A DNA stretch of 5,362 nucleotides from NCBI GenBank assembly GCA_945835085.1, contig CAMAIG010000141.1:1-5362 (forward strand), written 5' to 3'. The position numbers and the translations under genes are program-made. Source of the stretch: an uncultured Ruminococcus sp. (lineage in GTDB: Bacteria > Bacillota > Clostridia > Oscillospirales > Ruminococcaceae). Shown in pieces: positions 1 through 4,805 of this stretch. Under the pieces are notes generated by a model that saw only the letters and a list, made by a program, of their open reading frames with translations, ran no database searches and was not told the origin of the DNA. Position 1 is the first letter of the stretch; each line of letters opens with the position of its first letter.

Positions 1-207
1 AGATACATCGTATTTCAGACAGATGAACTTAATTAGGGTTAATGATGGCTTATCGTTTCCTTTTTCGATGTTTGAAATATGTGACTGAGAAAGCCCGAAT
101 TCTTCAGCAAATTCTTTTTGGCTTTTTTTGTTGCTCTGTCTAACCAGCTTTATTCTTTCGCCTATTGATGTTGATTCTTCATCTTCAAAATTGATTGTAT
201 TGTTCAT
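1..207 (-). CDS. XRE-family repressor of the Mu-like element (C-terminus cut by window edge)
   Basis: Reading the minus strand from the ATG at 207-205 gives 69 uninterrupted codons that run off the window start, so only the N-terminal part is present. An ideal AGGAGG (minus strand, 219-214) sits 6 nt before the ATG and fixes the start. After a short acidic leader (residues 1-14, with FEDEES), residues 15-69 form a lambda-repressor/Cro-type helix-turn-helix: helix 2 is around QKEFAEEFG, and the recognition helix is around SQSHISNIE (40-48), followed by the family-typical KG and a proline turn. It is transcribed away from the ner-transposase operon, as the c repressor is in phage Mu, and three palindromic sites lie directly upstream. 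I infer that it is the lysogeny-type repressor. The missing C-terminus would normally carry oligomerisation or induction functions, so the mode of induction cannot be judged. Confidence 0.85.
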   Translation of the reverse strand, partial: MNNTINFEDEESTSIGERIKLVRQSNKKSQKEFAEEFGLSQSHISNIEKGNDKPSLTLIKFICLKYDVS

Positions 208-223
208 TGAAATCCTCCTGTTG

Positions 224-238
224 TATTGATATCCAATA
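224..238. promoter_or_regulatory. Operator-like palindrome O1 (TATTG-N5-CAATA)
   Basis: TATTGATATCCAATA is a perfect 5-bp inverted repeat around a 5-bp spacer, a size typical of XRE/Cro-type operators. It lies just upstream of the repressor ribosome binding site and about 60 bp upstream of the predicted rightward start. It is the best-conserved of three sites with the same pattern. The repressor and/or the Ner-like protein are the likely ligands (inference). Confidence 0.6.
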
Positions 239-256
239 TTATTTTGCAGAAATCTC

Positions 257-285
257 TTGACAATATTGGTATTCAATGCTATAAT
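257..285 (+). promoter_or_regulatory. Rightward early promoter for ner-transposase operon
   Basis: TTGACA (257-262) and TATAAT (280-285) are separated by exactly 17 bp. A TGC directly before the -10 box makes it an extended -10 promoter. All twelve hexamer bases match the sigma-A consensus, so unrepressed activity should be high. The predicted start is near 292, leaving a leader of about 70 nt before ner. The middle operator-like palindrome (264-278) fills the spacer between -35 and -10, where a bound repressor would exclude polymerase. The position corresponds to Pe of phage Mu. Confidence 0.85.
264..278. promoter_or_regulatory. Operator-like palindrome O2 inside the rightward promoter
   Basis: TATTGGTATTCAATG matches the TATTG-N5-CAATA pattern with one mismatch in the last base. 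It lies wholly between the -35 and -10 boxes of the rightward promoter. Its centre is 40 bp from that of O1, close to four helical turns, so proteins bound at the two sites would face the same side of the DNA. Confidence 0.6.
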
Positions 286-294
286 ATATACAAG

Positions 295-310
295 CCAATA
301 ATTTTATTGG
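295..310 (+). other. Inverted repeat forming a 5'-end stem-loop in both convergent transcripts
   Basis: CCAATA-ATTT-TATTGG is a perfect 6-bp inverted repeat with a 4-nt loop, extendable by a G-U pair. With rightward transcription starting near 292, the hairpin would lie only about 3 nt from the 5' end of the ner-transposase mRNA, a position known to protect bacterial mRNAs from 5'-end-dependent decay. The same hairpin would also start the leftward transcript. There is no following T-run, so a terminator role is unlikely. Confidence 0.35.
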
Positions 311-319
311 TAGCAAATA
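305..319. promoter_or_regulatory. Operator-like palindrome O3 at the leftward promoter start
   Basis: TATTGGTAGCAAATA matches the TATTG-N5-CAATA pattern with one mismatch (AAATA). Its centre is 41 bp from that of O2. It overlaps the predicted start site of the leftward repressor promoter. Its first arm is shared with another inverted repeat, CCAATA-ATTT-TATTGG (295-310), so the region may be used both as a DNA site and as an RNA hairpin. Confidence 0.5.
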
Positions 320-320
320 T

Positions 321-349
321 ATTATACCCCATTTTCTTTAGTAAGTCAA
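321..349 (-). promoter_or_regulatory. Leftward repressor promoter, face-to-face with the early promoter
   Basis: On the minus strand, TTGACT (349-344) and TATAAT (326-321) are separated by 17 bp. The predicted start is near 314, giving a leader of about 107 nt before the repressor ATG at 207. No equally good leftward promoter is seen nearer the gene. Because the rightward start is near 292, the two promoters point at each other and their transcripts would share about 23 complementary 5' nucleotides. The third operator-like site (305-319) covers the predicted start of this promoter, consistent with autoregulation or Cro/Ner-type shut-off. Confidence 0.65.
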
Positions 350-362
350 GTAGAGGAGTGAA

Positions 363-569
363 ATGATGAAGACAAGTAAGGACATTGGTTCAGAAATAAA
401 GACCATACGAAAAGAATCAGGATTGTCCCAGATTGAATTTGCGAATGAGATAGGCATTTCTCAGCCGCACCTTTCTAGGGTCGAAAACGGGTTTGAGAGT
501 GTATCTAAGCCAGTTCAGAAACTCATTCAACTTCGTTTTGGTTCAATCAATGGCGGTGATAAGCAGTGA
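363..569 (+). CDS. Ner/Cro-like small XRE regulator, first gene of the transposition operon
   Basis: This 68-residue protein is nearly all helix-turn-helix (about residues 8-60), with a recognition helix around SQPHLSRVE (33-41). It has no room for a second domain, as in Cro and in the Ner protein of Mu-like phages, which damp early transcription. It is the first gene after the consensus rightward promoter. The ribosome site GAGGAG (353-358) is 4 nt from the first ATG (363) and 7 nt from the second (366), so translation may begin at the second Met, giving 67 residues. Over 36 residues it matches the divergent repressor at 18 positions, including Ser-Gln, His and Ser in the recognition helix, suggesting that the two proteins read the same operators. 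Its stop overlaps the transposase start. A Ner-like role is inferred from size, fold and position. Confidence 0.85.
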   Translation: MMKTSKDIGSEIKTIRKESGLSQIEFANEIGISQPHLSRVENGFESVSKPVQKLIQLRFGSINGGDKQ

Positions 570-2461
570 CATGGATCTCCACAATGGAAGCTGCGTATGT
601 ACTGAACATTACAGAAATGGCAGTCAGGAAACAAGCATACAGTGATGTAATAGAATACCGCTACGCAGCAGGCAAAGGCAGACAAGGCAAAGTCCTTCAA
701 ATTTCCCTTGAGAGCCTTCCCCCCGCCGCTCAGATGCGCTATCACAGCATTCAAGACAAGCAAACCAGCGAGAACGCTGAAGACTATCTGAGCAGCTACA
801 CCGGGAAACAGCGTGAAGCCGCTCAGAAGAAATGCGAGATAGTCCGGTTGTATCAAAGCTCCGGAAAGTCAGCACAGAAATTCGTTGATGATTACAATGC
901 AAGCGATTGCAAAACAAGCATATCAGTCAATCAGCTGTATGAGTGGCAGAAAAAGCTGAACAGCGGCGGTCTTTCCGCTCTGGTGGACACAAGGGGGACG
1001 CACTCCAAAGGAAGCTCCAGCATACCGGAAGAAGCATGGGATCTGTTCTGTTCACTGTATCTGACACACCAAAAGCGCAAAGTATCACAGTGTTACAGCC
1101 TTGTGAAAGTACAATACCCGGATATTCCGAGCGAACGCACCTTTGACCGCCGTGTTAAAAGTGAGTTTACAGAGCTTGTAAATATCCGTTATCGTGGAAC
1201 ACAAGAGCAGTTTGTGAACACTTTCCCGTACCACACAAGAGATCTGAGCGGGTTGGAATCCAATGAGCGCTGGAGTTCAGATCATCACACCTGTGATGTT
1301 ATGGTTCTGAATAAACAGGGTAAGGCAGTAGCCCTCACATTGACGGTAATTGTTGATGTTCGGTCAACTAAGGTACTCTCATACCGATTCCGTGACGCTC
1401 CCGGCGATACCAGCGTGATCAAGATGTGTCTGAGAGATGCAATGCTCAAGTACGGCATTCCGCTGGAGTTCTACACCGACAACGGCAAGGACTACAAGTC
1501 CAAGGAGCTTAGCAACGATGATGAAAGCGGGCTTTCCTTGACTGAGGTGCTTGGAATCAAACAGGTATTTGCACAGCCACATCATGGACAGTCAAAGCCG
1601 GTCGAGCGTTTCTTTGAATCGTTTGAAAACGAGCTTGGAAAGTGGTTTAAATCATACCGGGGACCAAGCCCGGACAGGCGCACGGACGAAACCAGAATGA
1701 CCAATGAGAAGCTGGCACAAAAGACCTATGTTCCTACTATGGACGAATACATAGCAAAAGCAGCGGAATACATTGAGTATTACAATTCCGGCAGAACACA
1801 CACGGGACTGAATATGAACAACCAGACCCCGGACAAGGTTTATCTGGATAATCTTCATCATATTCGTCAAGTTGATGATGCCGTAATCAAGCTGCTATGT
1901 GGCAGGATCGCAGTCCGAACCGTTCAGCGTAATGGTGTTTCCTTTGATAGTACGTTTTACAACAATGCAGACGGCGCTCTGCTTCCCTACTACAAGCAAA
2001 AGGTCATTGTTATCCGTGATCCGGAAGACCTGTTTGAAATGATCGTTCTGGATAAGGAAACAAAGCAGTACATCTGCAAGGTACAGAGGAAAGAGCTGTC
2101 AGCGTTCAGCAAGATCACCGAGGAAGACATTAAGACCACCAAGCGGGAGATCAGAACGCTGCGAACCTATACGAACAGCTTCAAGCCTCGTGCATTGTCA
2201 CATAGTGAGCTGATGGCACTTATCACCAAAAAGCACCTGTTGGAGAGGGACTTTGCAGAGGAATACAAGCAAAGACAAGCTGAAATCGGTTCAGACATCA
2301 TTTCAAATCCGGTCATTGATGCTGTTACAACTGCTACAAAGGATAACAGAACCGCCAAGACCACACAGGCAACTAACGTTATTGCAGAAGCTCCTGTTGA
2401 TGAAGACAACGAGAACTTCTTTGCAAAATATTACAACAGTAACAAGGAGGATATATCATGA
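566..2461 (+). CDS. Mu-type DDE transposase (MuA homologue)
   Basis: This 631-residue protein is close in length to Mu A (663). In order it shows: an N-terminal winged-helix Mu-type DNA-binding domain (about 2-60, with WISTMEAAYVL and a GKGRQGKV turn); helix-turn-helix end-binding segments (about 80-145, with QLYEWQKKLNSGGLSALVD); the RNase H-fold integrase core; a beta-barrel region (about 430-510); and a charged C-terminal tail ending in FFAKYYNSNKEDIS. The catalytic triad appears to be D239 (WSSDH), D305 (YTDNG) and E347 (GQSKPVERFF); the last motif closely resembles the GQAKPVER around E392 of Mu A. The D-to-E spacing is 41, against 55 in Mu A. The enzyme should nick element ends and join them to target DNA inside a synaptic complex. 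The GTG start overlaps the ner stop (GTGA, 566-569), which suggests translational coupling. Starting at the later Met (residue 7) would remove part of the first domain. In Mu the C-terminal tail contacts MuB and ClpX; the same role is inferred here. Confidence 0.95.
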   Translation: MTWISTMEAAYVLNITEMAVRKQAYSDVIEYRYAAGKGRQGKVLQISLESLPPAAQMRYHSIQDKQTSENAEDYLSSYTGKQREAAQKKCEIVRLYQSSGKSAQKFVDDYNASDCKTSISVNQLYEWQKKLNSGGLSALVDTRGTHSKGSSSIPEEAWDLFCSLYLTHQKRKVSQCYSLVKVQYPDIPSERTFDRRVKSEFTELVNIRYRGTQEQFVNTFPYHTRDLSGLESNERWSSDHHTCDVMVLNKQGKAVALTLTVIVDVRSTKVLSYRFRDAPGDTSVIKMCLRDAMLKYGIPLEFYTDNGKDYKSKELSNDDESGLSLTEVLGIKQVFAQPHHGQSKPVERFFESFENELGKWFKSYRGPSPDRRTDETRMTNEKLAQKTYVPTMDEYIAKAAEYIEYYNSGRTHTGLNMNNQTPDKVYLDNLHHIRQVDDAVIKLLCGRIAVRTVQRNGVSFDSTFYNNADGALLPYYKQKVIVIRDPEDLFEMIVLDKETKQYICKVQRKELSAFSKITEEDIKTTKREIRTLRTYTNSFKPRALSHSELMALITKKHLLERDFAEEYKQRQAEIGSDIISNPVIDAVTTATKDNRTAKTTQATNVIAEAPVDEDNENFFAKYYNSNKEDIS

Positions 2462-2627
2462 TCGAACAGGCACGGGCTGAACTTGCTGAATTCATGGAGC
2501 GGTCCGGCAAGTCACAGGCTCAGATCGCAAGAGAAACGAGCCTTTCCACGGCAACCGTTTCGCAGTTCCTCAACGGAACATACACAGGCGACAACGAAAA
2601 GACCGCCGCCGCTCTGATGAAGTATCT
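2458..2627 (+). repeat. Direct repeat, copy 1 (170 bp, encodes MuB-type HTH domain)
   Basis: Bases 2458-2627 match 2761-2930 with only three differences over 170 bp: one changes Arg15 to Gln, and two are silent, in the Leu-Asn codons near residues 38-39. Similarity stops abruptly after codon 57, exactly at the domain boundary. Upstream, both copies also share a GGAGG box at nearly the same distance. The offset is 303 bp. Confidence 0.95.
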
Positions 2628-2757
2628 TGATGAAAAGTTATGGGAGGCGGCAGCAATTGAACTGAGGGCAATGCAAGCGTACCCCGAATTTAAGCCCCGC
2701 GAAATCTTTTACAGTGAACTGATAGAGATGTTTAAAAAAATCAAAGAGGAGGGTTAA
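2458..2757 (+). CDS. Stand-alone MuB-type N-terminal DNA-binding domain protein with a new tail
   Basis: This 99-residue protein has an excellent ribosome site (AAGGAGG, 2444-2450, 7 nt spacing), and its ATG overlaps the transposase stop (ATGA). Residues 1-57 are a lambda-repressor-like helix-turn-helix (AQIARETSLSTATVSQFLNG) identical to residues 1-57 of the following MuB-like ATPase except for Arg15 in place of Gln. In Mu B this domain contributes to DNA binding and precedes the AAA+ module. Residues 58-99 are unlike the ATPase: a charged, probably helical tail (EKLWEAAAIELRAM, then FYSELIEMFKKIKEEG) with no Walker motifs. It is therefore not a frameshifted MuB but an intact small ORF. It might bind the same DNA, or pair with MuB and limit or steer filament formation; this is speculation. 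A duplication by-product without function remains possible. Confidence 0.8.
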   Translation: MIEQARAELAEFMERSGKSQAQIARETSLSTATVSQFLNGTYTGDNEKTAAALMKYLDEKLWEAAAIELRAMQAYPEFKPREIFYSELIEMFKKIKEEG

Positions 2758-2760
2758 ATC

Positions 2761-2930
2761 ATGATCGAACAGGCACGGGCTGAACTTGCTGAATTCATGG
2801 AGCAGTCCGGCAAGTCACAGGCTCAGATCGCAAGAGAAACGAGCCTTTCCACGGCAACCGTTTCGCAGTTCCTTAATGGAACATACACAGGCGACAACGA
2901 AAAGACCGCCGCCGCTCTGATGAAGTATCT
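2761..2930 (+). repeat. Direct repeat, copy 2 (start of the MuB-like ATPase gene)
   Basis: This is the second copy of the 170-bp repeat whose first copy is 2458-2627. Here the domain is fused to the AAA+ module. Recombination between the copies would remove 303 bp and leave one intact ATPase gene behind the transposase, so the arrangement is expected to be unstable unless maintained by selection. Confidence 0.95.
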
Positions 2931-3663
2931 CAGAGTAGCACAGGAACAGCTTAAGCAGACTACCACCGAATCTTTTTACAGAGGTCTGAGAAACACGGTC
3001 ATTTCAATGGGTGCAGCTGAGTACGCTCATAAGAAGTGTGAGATCGTTCTGTTGAGCGGCGCAGCTGGAGCGGGTAAAACCACAGCACTCAAGCACTATG
3101 TTGAGGAAACAACAGGTGTTATCTTCATTACTGCGAACAGCTGCATGACCTCTGCTTCGGCTATCCTCGGAGCGATCACCGAAAAGATGGGACGTACTCC
3201 GAAAACCAAGAAGCCGCTCCTGATGAAAGAGCTTGTGAACAGCTTACAAGGCTCAAAGCGGCTTATCATCATTGATGAAGCGGATCACCTGACTTTCAGT
3301 GCTTTGCAGGCTCTGAGAAACCTCAATGATGAAGCCGGTGTCGGTATCCTGCTGGCGGGAAATGACCGGATATATAATCAGATGGTTTGCGGCGTAAAAA
3401 GCAGCGAGTTTGACCAGCTTAGAACAAGGATCTTTGCCCGTCCTAAGGTGTGCAATGAATACACGATTGAGGAGATCAAGGGCATTTTCGCCGTTGAAGA
3501 TCTGGAATCCGTCAAGCTGCTCCTTGAGGTTGCACAGTCGCAAAGCCTCAGAACAGCAAGGAAAATGTATAACGCCGCTGTTGAGCTTTCCAGAATTAAG
3601 AAGCAGCCACTTAAAGCCGCTCATCTCAATACGATCCGGAAGCAGTTTTTATGCGGCGTATAA
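2761..3663 (+). CDS. MuB-like AAA+ ATPase, target-DNA selection and transposase activator
   Basis: This 300-residue protein is close in length to Mu B (312). Residues 1-57 are a helix-turn-helix DNA-binding domain. Residues from about 75 onward form the AAA+ ATPase: Walker A GAAGAGKT (100-107, with K106 and T107), Walker B LIIIDEAD (168-175, with D172 and E173), a sensor-1-like Asn in LLAGND (N201), and an arginine-rich RTRIFAR segment (221-227) that may hold the arginine finger. The last 60-70 residues form a helical C-terminal domain. Known MuB proteins polymerise on DNA with ATP, deliver target DNA to the MuA complex and give target immunity; the same is inferred here from sequence and from the gene's place after the transposase. 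The ribosome site GAGGAGGG (2746-2753) is 7 nt before the ATG, and the gap after the upstream stop is 3 nt, so it belongs to the ner-transposase operon. Related TnsC/IstB-type ATPases are less likely given the MuA-type partner and the N-terminal domain. Confidence 0.93.
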   Translation: MIEQARAELAEFMEQSGKSQAQIARETSLSTATVSQFLNGTYTGDNEKTAAALMKYLRVAQEQLKQTTTESFYRGLRNTVISMGAAEYAHKKCEIVLLSGAAGAGKTTALKHYVEETTGVIFITANSCMTSASAILGAITEKMGRTPKTKKPLLMKELVNSLQGSKRLIIIDEADHLTFSALQALRNLNDEAGVGILLAGNDRIYNQMVCGVKSSEFDQLRTRIFARPKVCNEYTIEEIKGIFAVEDLESVKLLLEVAQSQSLRTARKMYNAAVELSRIKKQPLKAAHLNTIRKQFLCGV

Positions 3664-3676
3664 CGAGGGTTAAACC

Positions 3677-3769
3677 ATGATTAAATCGGATATAGAGAAG
3701 CGGCAGCCGTTAACGCCAATAACCGCCGCCGCCATAACGGAATCCGTTATTTTGAGCACACAAGCCTAA
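3677..3769 (+). CDS. Possible 30-residue small ORF after the MuB-like gene
   Basis: An ATG at 3677 opens 30 codons ending at TAA (3767-3769). The leader GAGGGTTAAACC before it is nearly the same as the leader of the MuB-like gene (GAGGGTTAAATC, 2749-2760), including the GAGGG box with 7 nt spacing, so ribosome loading is plausible. The peptide (beginning MIKSDIEKRQPL) has no recognised motif. Its second half is written through the palindrome at 3734-3750, so the reading frame may be incidental to a regulatory site. It could also be a remnant of a larger gene. Confidence 0.3.
   Translation: MIKSDIEKRQPLTPITAAAITESVILSTQA
3734..3753 (+). promoter_or_regulatory. 17-bp palindrome followed by TTTT: operator or weak terminator
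   Basis: ATAACGGAATCCGTTAT (3734-3750) is a perfect 8-bp inverted repeat around one base. As RNA it folds into a 7-bp stem with a 3-nt loop, and four T's (3750-3753) overlap its end, so it could be a weak intrinsic terminator behind the MuB-like gene. A shortened copy, AACGAATCCGTT (3768-3779), lies just upstream of a -10 box. Two related sites before a promoter favour an operator, perhaps for the XRE protein encoded downstream. Confidence 0.4.
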
Positions 3770-3790
3770 CGAATCCGTTCTTATTATAAT
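3768..3790 (+). promoter_or_regulatory. Probable promoter with half-conserved operator upstream of the XRE gene
   Basis: A perfect TATAAT lies at 3785-3790, about 44 bp before the ATG at 3834. At the 17-bp distance there is no recognisable -35 box (AAGCCT); TTGAGC (3752-3757) is 27 bp away, too far. The -35 region instead overlaps AACGAATCCGTT (3768-3779), a shortened version of the palindrome centred 31 bp upstream. The promoter is therefore likely weak, and repressed or activated through these sites (inference). Confidence 0.4.
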
Positions 3791-3833
3791 ATATCTGACA
3801 CAAAAAATCAAGACATTTTTGGAGGAACATACA

Positions 3834-4487
3834 ATGAAAGTTGAAAGATACACACCCGACACCAAGTTAGCCGCTGAAATCGGCGAGCGGCTCAGGAAGA
3901 TCAGAACCGCAAACGAACTCAGCATTGAGGAGTTTGCAAGTAGGATCTGCGATCACCCTTTTGATTGCGGACGTGTAGAGCATGGTTCTGAGTGCTACAG
4001 TGAGAGCATGATCAAGCTCATCTCCTACGAATTCGGCGTTTCCGTGTCTTGGATCATGCAGGGCATTCCGGCTGAAACTGATCCGGCATACTGCACCGAG
4101 GATAAGGACGGAAAGCAGATCTTTGACAGCTGCATTTCCATTCAGGAAGCTATGTGGGATTACACCACCGACAACGGCGTTGATATGTGGAGCAACGGAG
4201 TTGAAAGAGCCATAGACAATATACACAGCCACATCAAGTATATATGCCGGAATGTTTCGGTTGAAGACGAAAACCTGATAGACAACGAACTCCGGGACGC
4301 TATTTCTCTTGCAAACTCAGACGGCTATACAGTAGGCTGGAGAACGGCGGTGCAGCTGATCAGCAAGCTGCTGAACCTCAACAGCCTGCCAGACACACCG
4401 CCCGCCGCTCAGAGCAGCGACAAGACATTGACACCCGCTTTCATCACGACCGTGAGAAAGGTGAACGGGCGCAAAACCAACACATGA
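3834..4487 (+). CDS. XRE-type HTH regulator with unrecognised C-terminal region
   Basis: This 217-residue protein starts at the ATG at 3834, 8 nt after GGAGG (3821-3825); an in-frame TTG at 3819 would overlap that ribosome site and is rejected. Residues about 13-77 look like an XRE helix-turn-helix (IGERLRKIRTANELSIEEFA, then a divergent recognition helix near DCGRVEHGSE and a closing SWIMQGI typical of phage and Clostridia repressors). Residues about 100-185 form a probably helical domain rich in Trp, Asp and Asn (AMWDYTTDNGVDMWSNGVER, later YTVGWRTAVQLISKLL) that I do not recognise. The tail (about 186-217) is polar, Pro/Ser/Thr-rich and basic, and probably disordered. The gene has its own -10 box and palindromic sites upstream, so it may be regulated apart from the transposition genes. 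A role in phage gene control is inferred; its target is unknown. Confidence 0.75.
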   Translation: MKVERYTPDTKLAAEIGERLRKIRTANELSIEEFASRICDHPFDCGRVEHGSECYSESMIKLISYEFGVSVSWIMQGIPAETDPAYCTEDKDGKQIFDSCISIQEAMWDYTTDNGVDMWSNGVERAIDNIHSHIKYICRNVSVEDENLIDNELRDAISLANSDGYTVGWRTAVQLISKLLNLNSLPDTPPAAQSSDKTLTPAFITTVRKVNGRKTNT

Positions 4488-4490
4488 CAT

Positions 4491-4529
4491 CAAGACCGAC
4501 AAAGAGCGCTTTGCTTTTTGCCGGTCTTG
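4491..4529 (+). terminator. Hairpin after the XRE gene, possible terminator
   Basis: CAAGACCG (4491-4498) pairs perfectly with CGGTCTTG (4522-4529), starting 3 nt after the XRE stop codon. TGACA next to it can extend the stem across a small bulge to pair with TGTCA. Inside the loop a second stem, CAAAG-AGCG-CTTTG (4500-4513), is followed by CTTTTT. The outer stem lacks a strong T-run, so termination efficiency is uncertain, but position and stem length support a transcript end. Confidence 0.5.
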
Positions 4530-4544
4530 TCATTTCTGGCGGCT

Positions 4545-4694
4545 ATGTCACAGAACGTGTTTAAATTCGCTTTAAAGGCGTTTAATTCCGTCAAACGCAA
4601 AGAAGCCATGAAACTATACTACTTTGCAAGAGCGGCGATTATAGGCGATTGTGAGCGCTGTTTCCGAATGCTTGCAGAATATGCGTTCAAATGA
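4545..4694 (+). CDS. Possible 49-residue small protein of unknown function
   Basis: An ATG at 4545 opens 49 codons to TGA at 4692-4694. The composition is protein-like: basic and aromatic-rich, probably helical (MSQNVFKFALKAFNSVKRKE, later KLYYFARAAIIGDCERCF). Only a weak GGCGG lies close upstream, so the ribosome site is poor. The stop overlaps an ATG (ATGA, 4691-4694) that opens the frame of the following Mor-like gene. The segment encoding GDCERCF belongs to a 45-bp repeat found again 124 bp downstream, where the same frame is broken by a TGA; the second copy may be a decayed gene fragment. I do not recognise a family. Confidence 0.35.
   Translation: MSQNVFKFALKAFNSVKRKEAMKLYYFARAAIIGDCERCFRMLAEYAFK
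4632..4676 (+). repeat. Imperfect 45-bp direct repeat, copy 1
   Basis: Bases 4632-4676 match 4756-4800 at 38 of 45 positions, including an uninterrupted 21-bp identical core (4643-4663). Six of the seven differences are transitions. A shorter GGCGATT unit also recurs 10 bp apart inside this copy (4634-4640 and 4644-4650). The repeat lies upstream of the two Mor-like genes. Confidence 0.8.
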
Positions 4695-4755
4695 CTTCAA
4701 AGGGGCTTCAAAATCGCCGAATACCTCTTGACGGTAAAGAGCCTATCCAACTAAA

Positions 4756-4800
4756 ACGGCGCTTACAGGCGATTGTGAGCGCTGTTTTTGAACACTTGCA
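4756..4800 (+). repeat. Imperfect 45-bp direct repeat, copy 2
   Basis: This is the second copy of the repeat at 4632-4676, with the identical core at 4767-4787. It ends 67 bp before the proposed GTG start of the first Mor-like gene. Possible meanings are a regulator binding site, or duplication of a piece of the small ORF at 4545-4694 that has since lost its frame. Confidence 0.8.
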
Positions 4801-4805
4801 TTTGA

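Noticed and set aside
117..135. Runs of A on the repressor's coding strand (A7 and A5), a possible slippage site.
   Set aside because: The reading frame and the helix-turn-helix motif continue normally across it, and the in-frame context (AAC AAA AAA AGC) is not a standard slippery heptamer with a downstream structure.
527..917. Two long minus-strand ORFs opposite the start of the transposase gene, one with hydrophobic stretches.
   Set aside because: They lie fully antisense to a well-supported gene, have no ribosome site or family motif, and arise from codon bias of the real gene.
3253..3624. A 123-codon minus-strand ORF opposite the MuB-like ATPase.
   Set aside because: It is antisense to the Walker B and C-terminal coding region with no independent signals; it is a shadow frame.
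3819..3833. TTG start five codons upstream for the XRE gene.
   Set aside because: It would overlap the GGAGG that is correctly placed for the ATG at 3834.
3867..4232. A 121-codon minus-strand ORF opposite the XRE gene.
   Set aside because: The plus-strand frame has a ribosome site and a recognisable helix-turn-helix; the minus frame has neither.
4647..4659. ATTGTGAGCGCT resembles one half of a symmetric lac operator (also in the second repeat copy).
   Set aside because: The other half is absent, no LacI-type gene is present, and a half-site match of this length is weak evidence.
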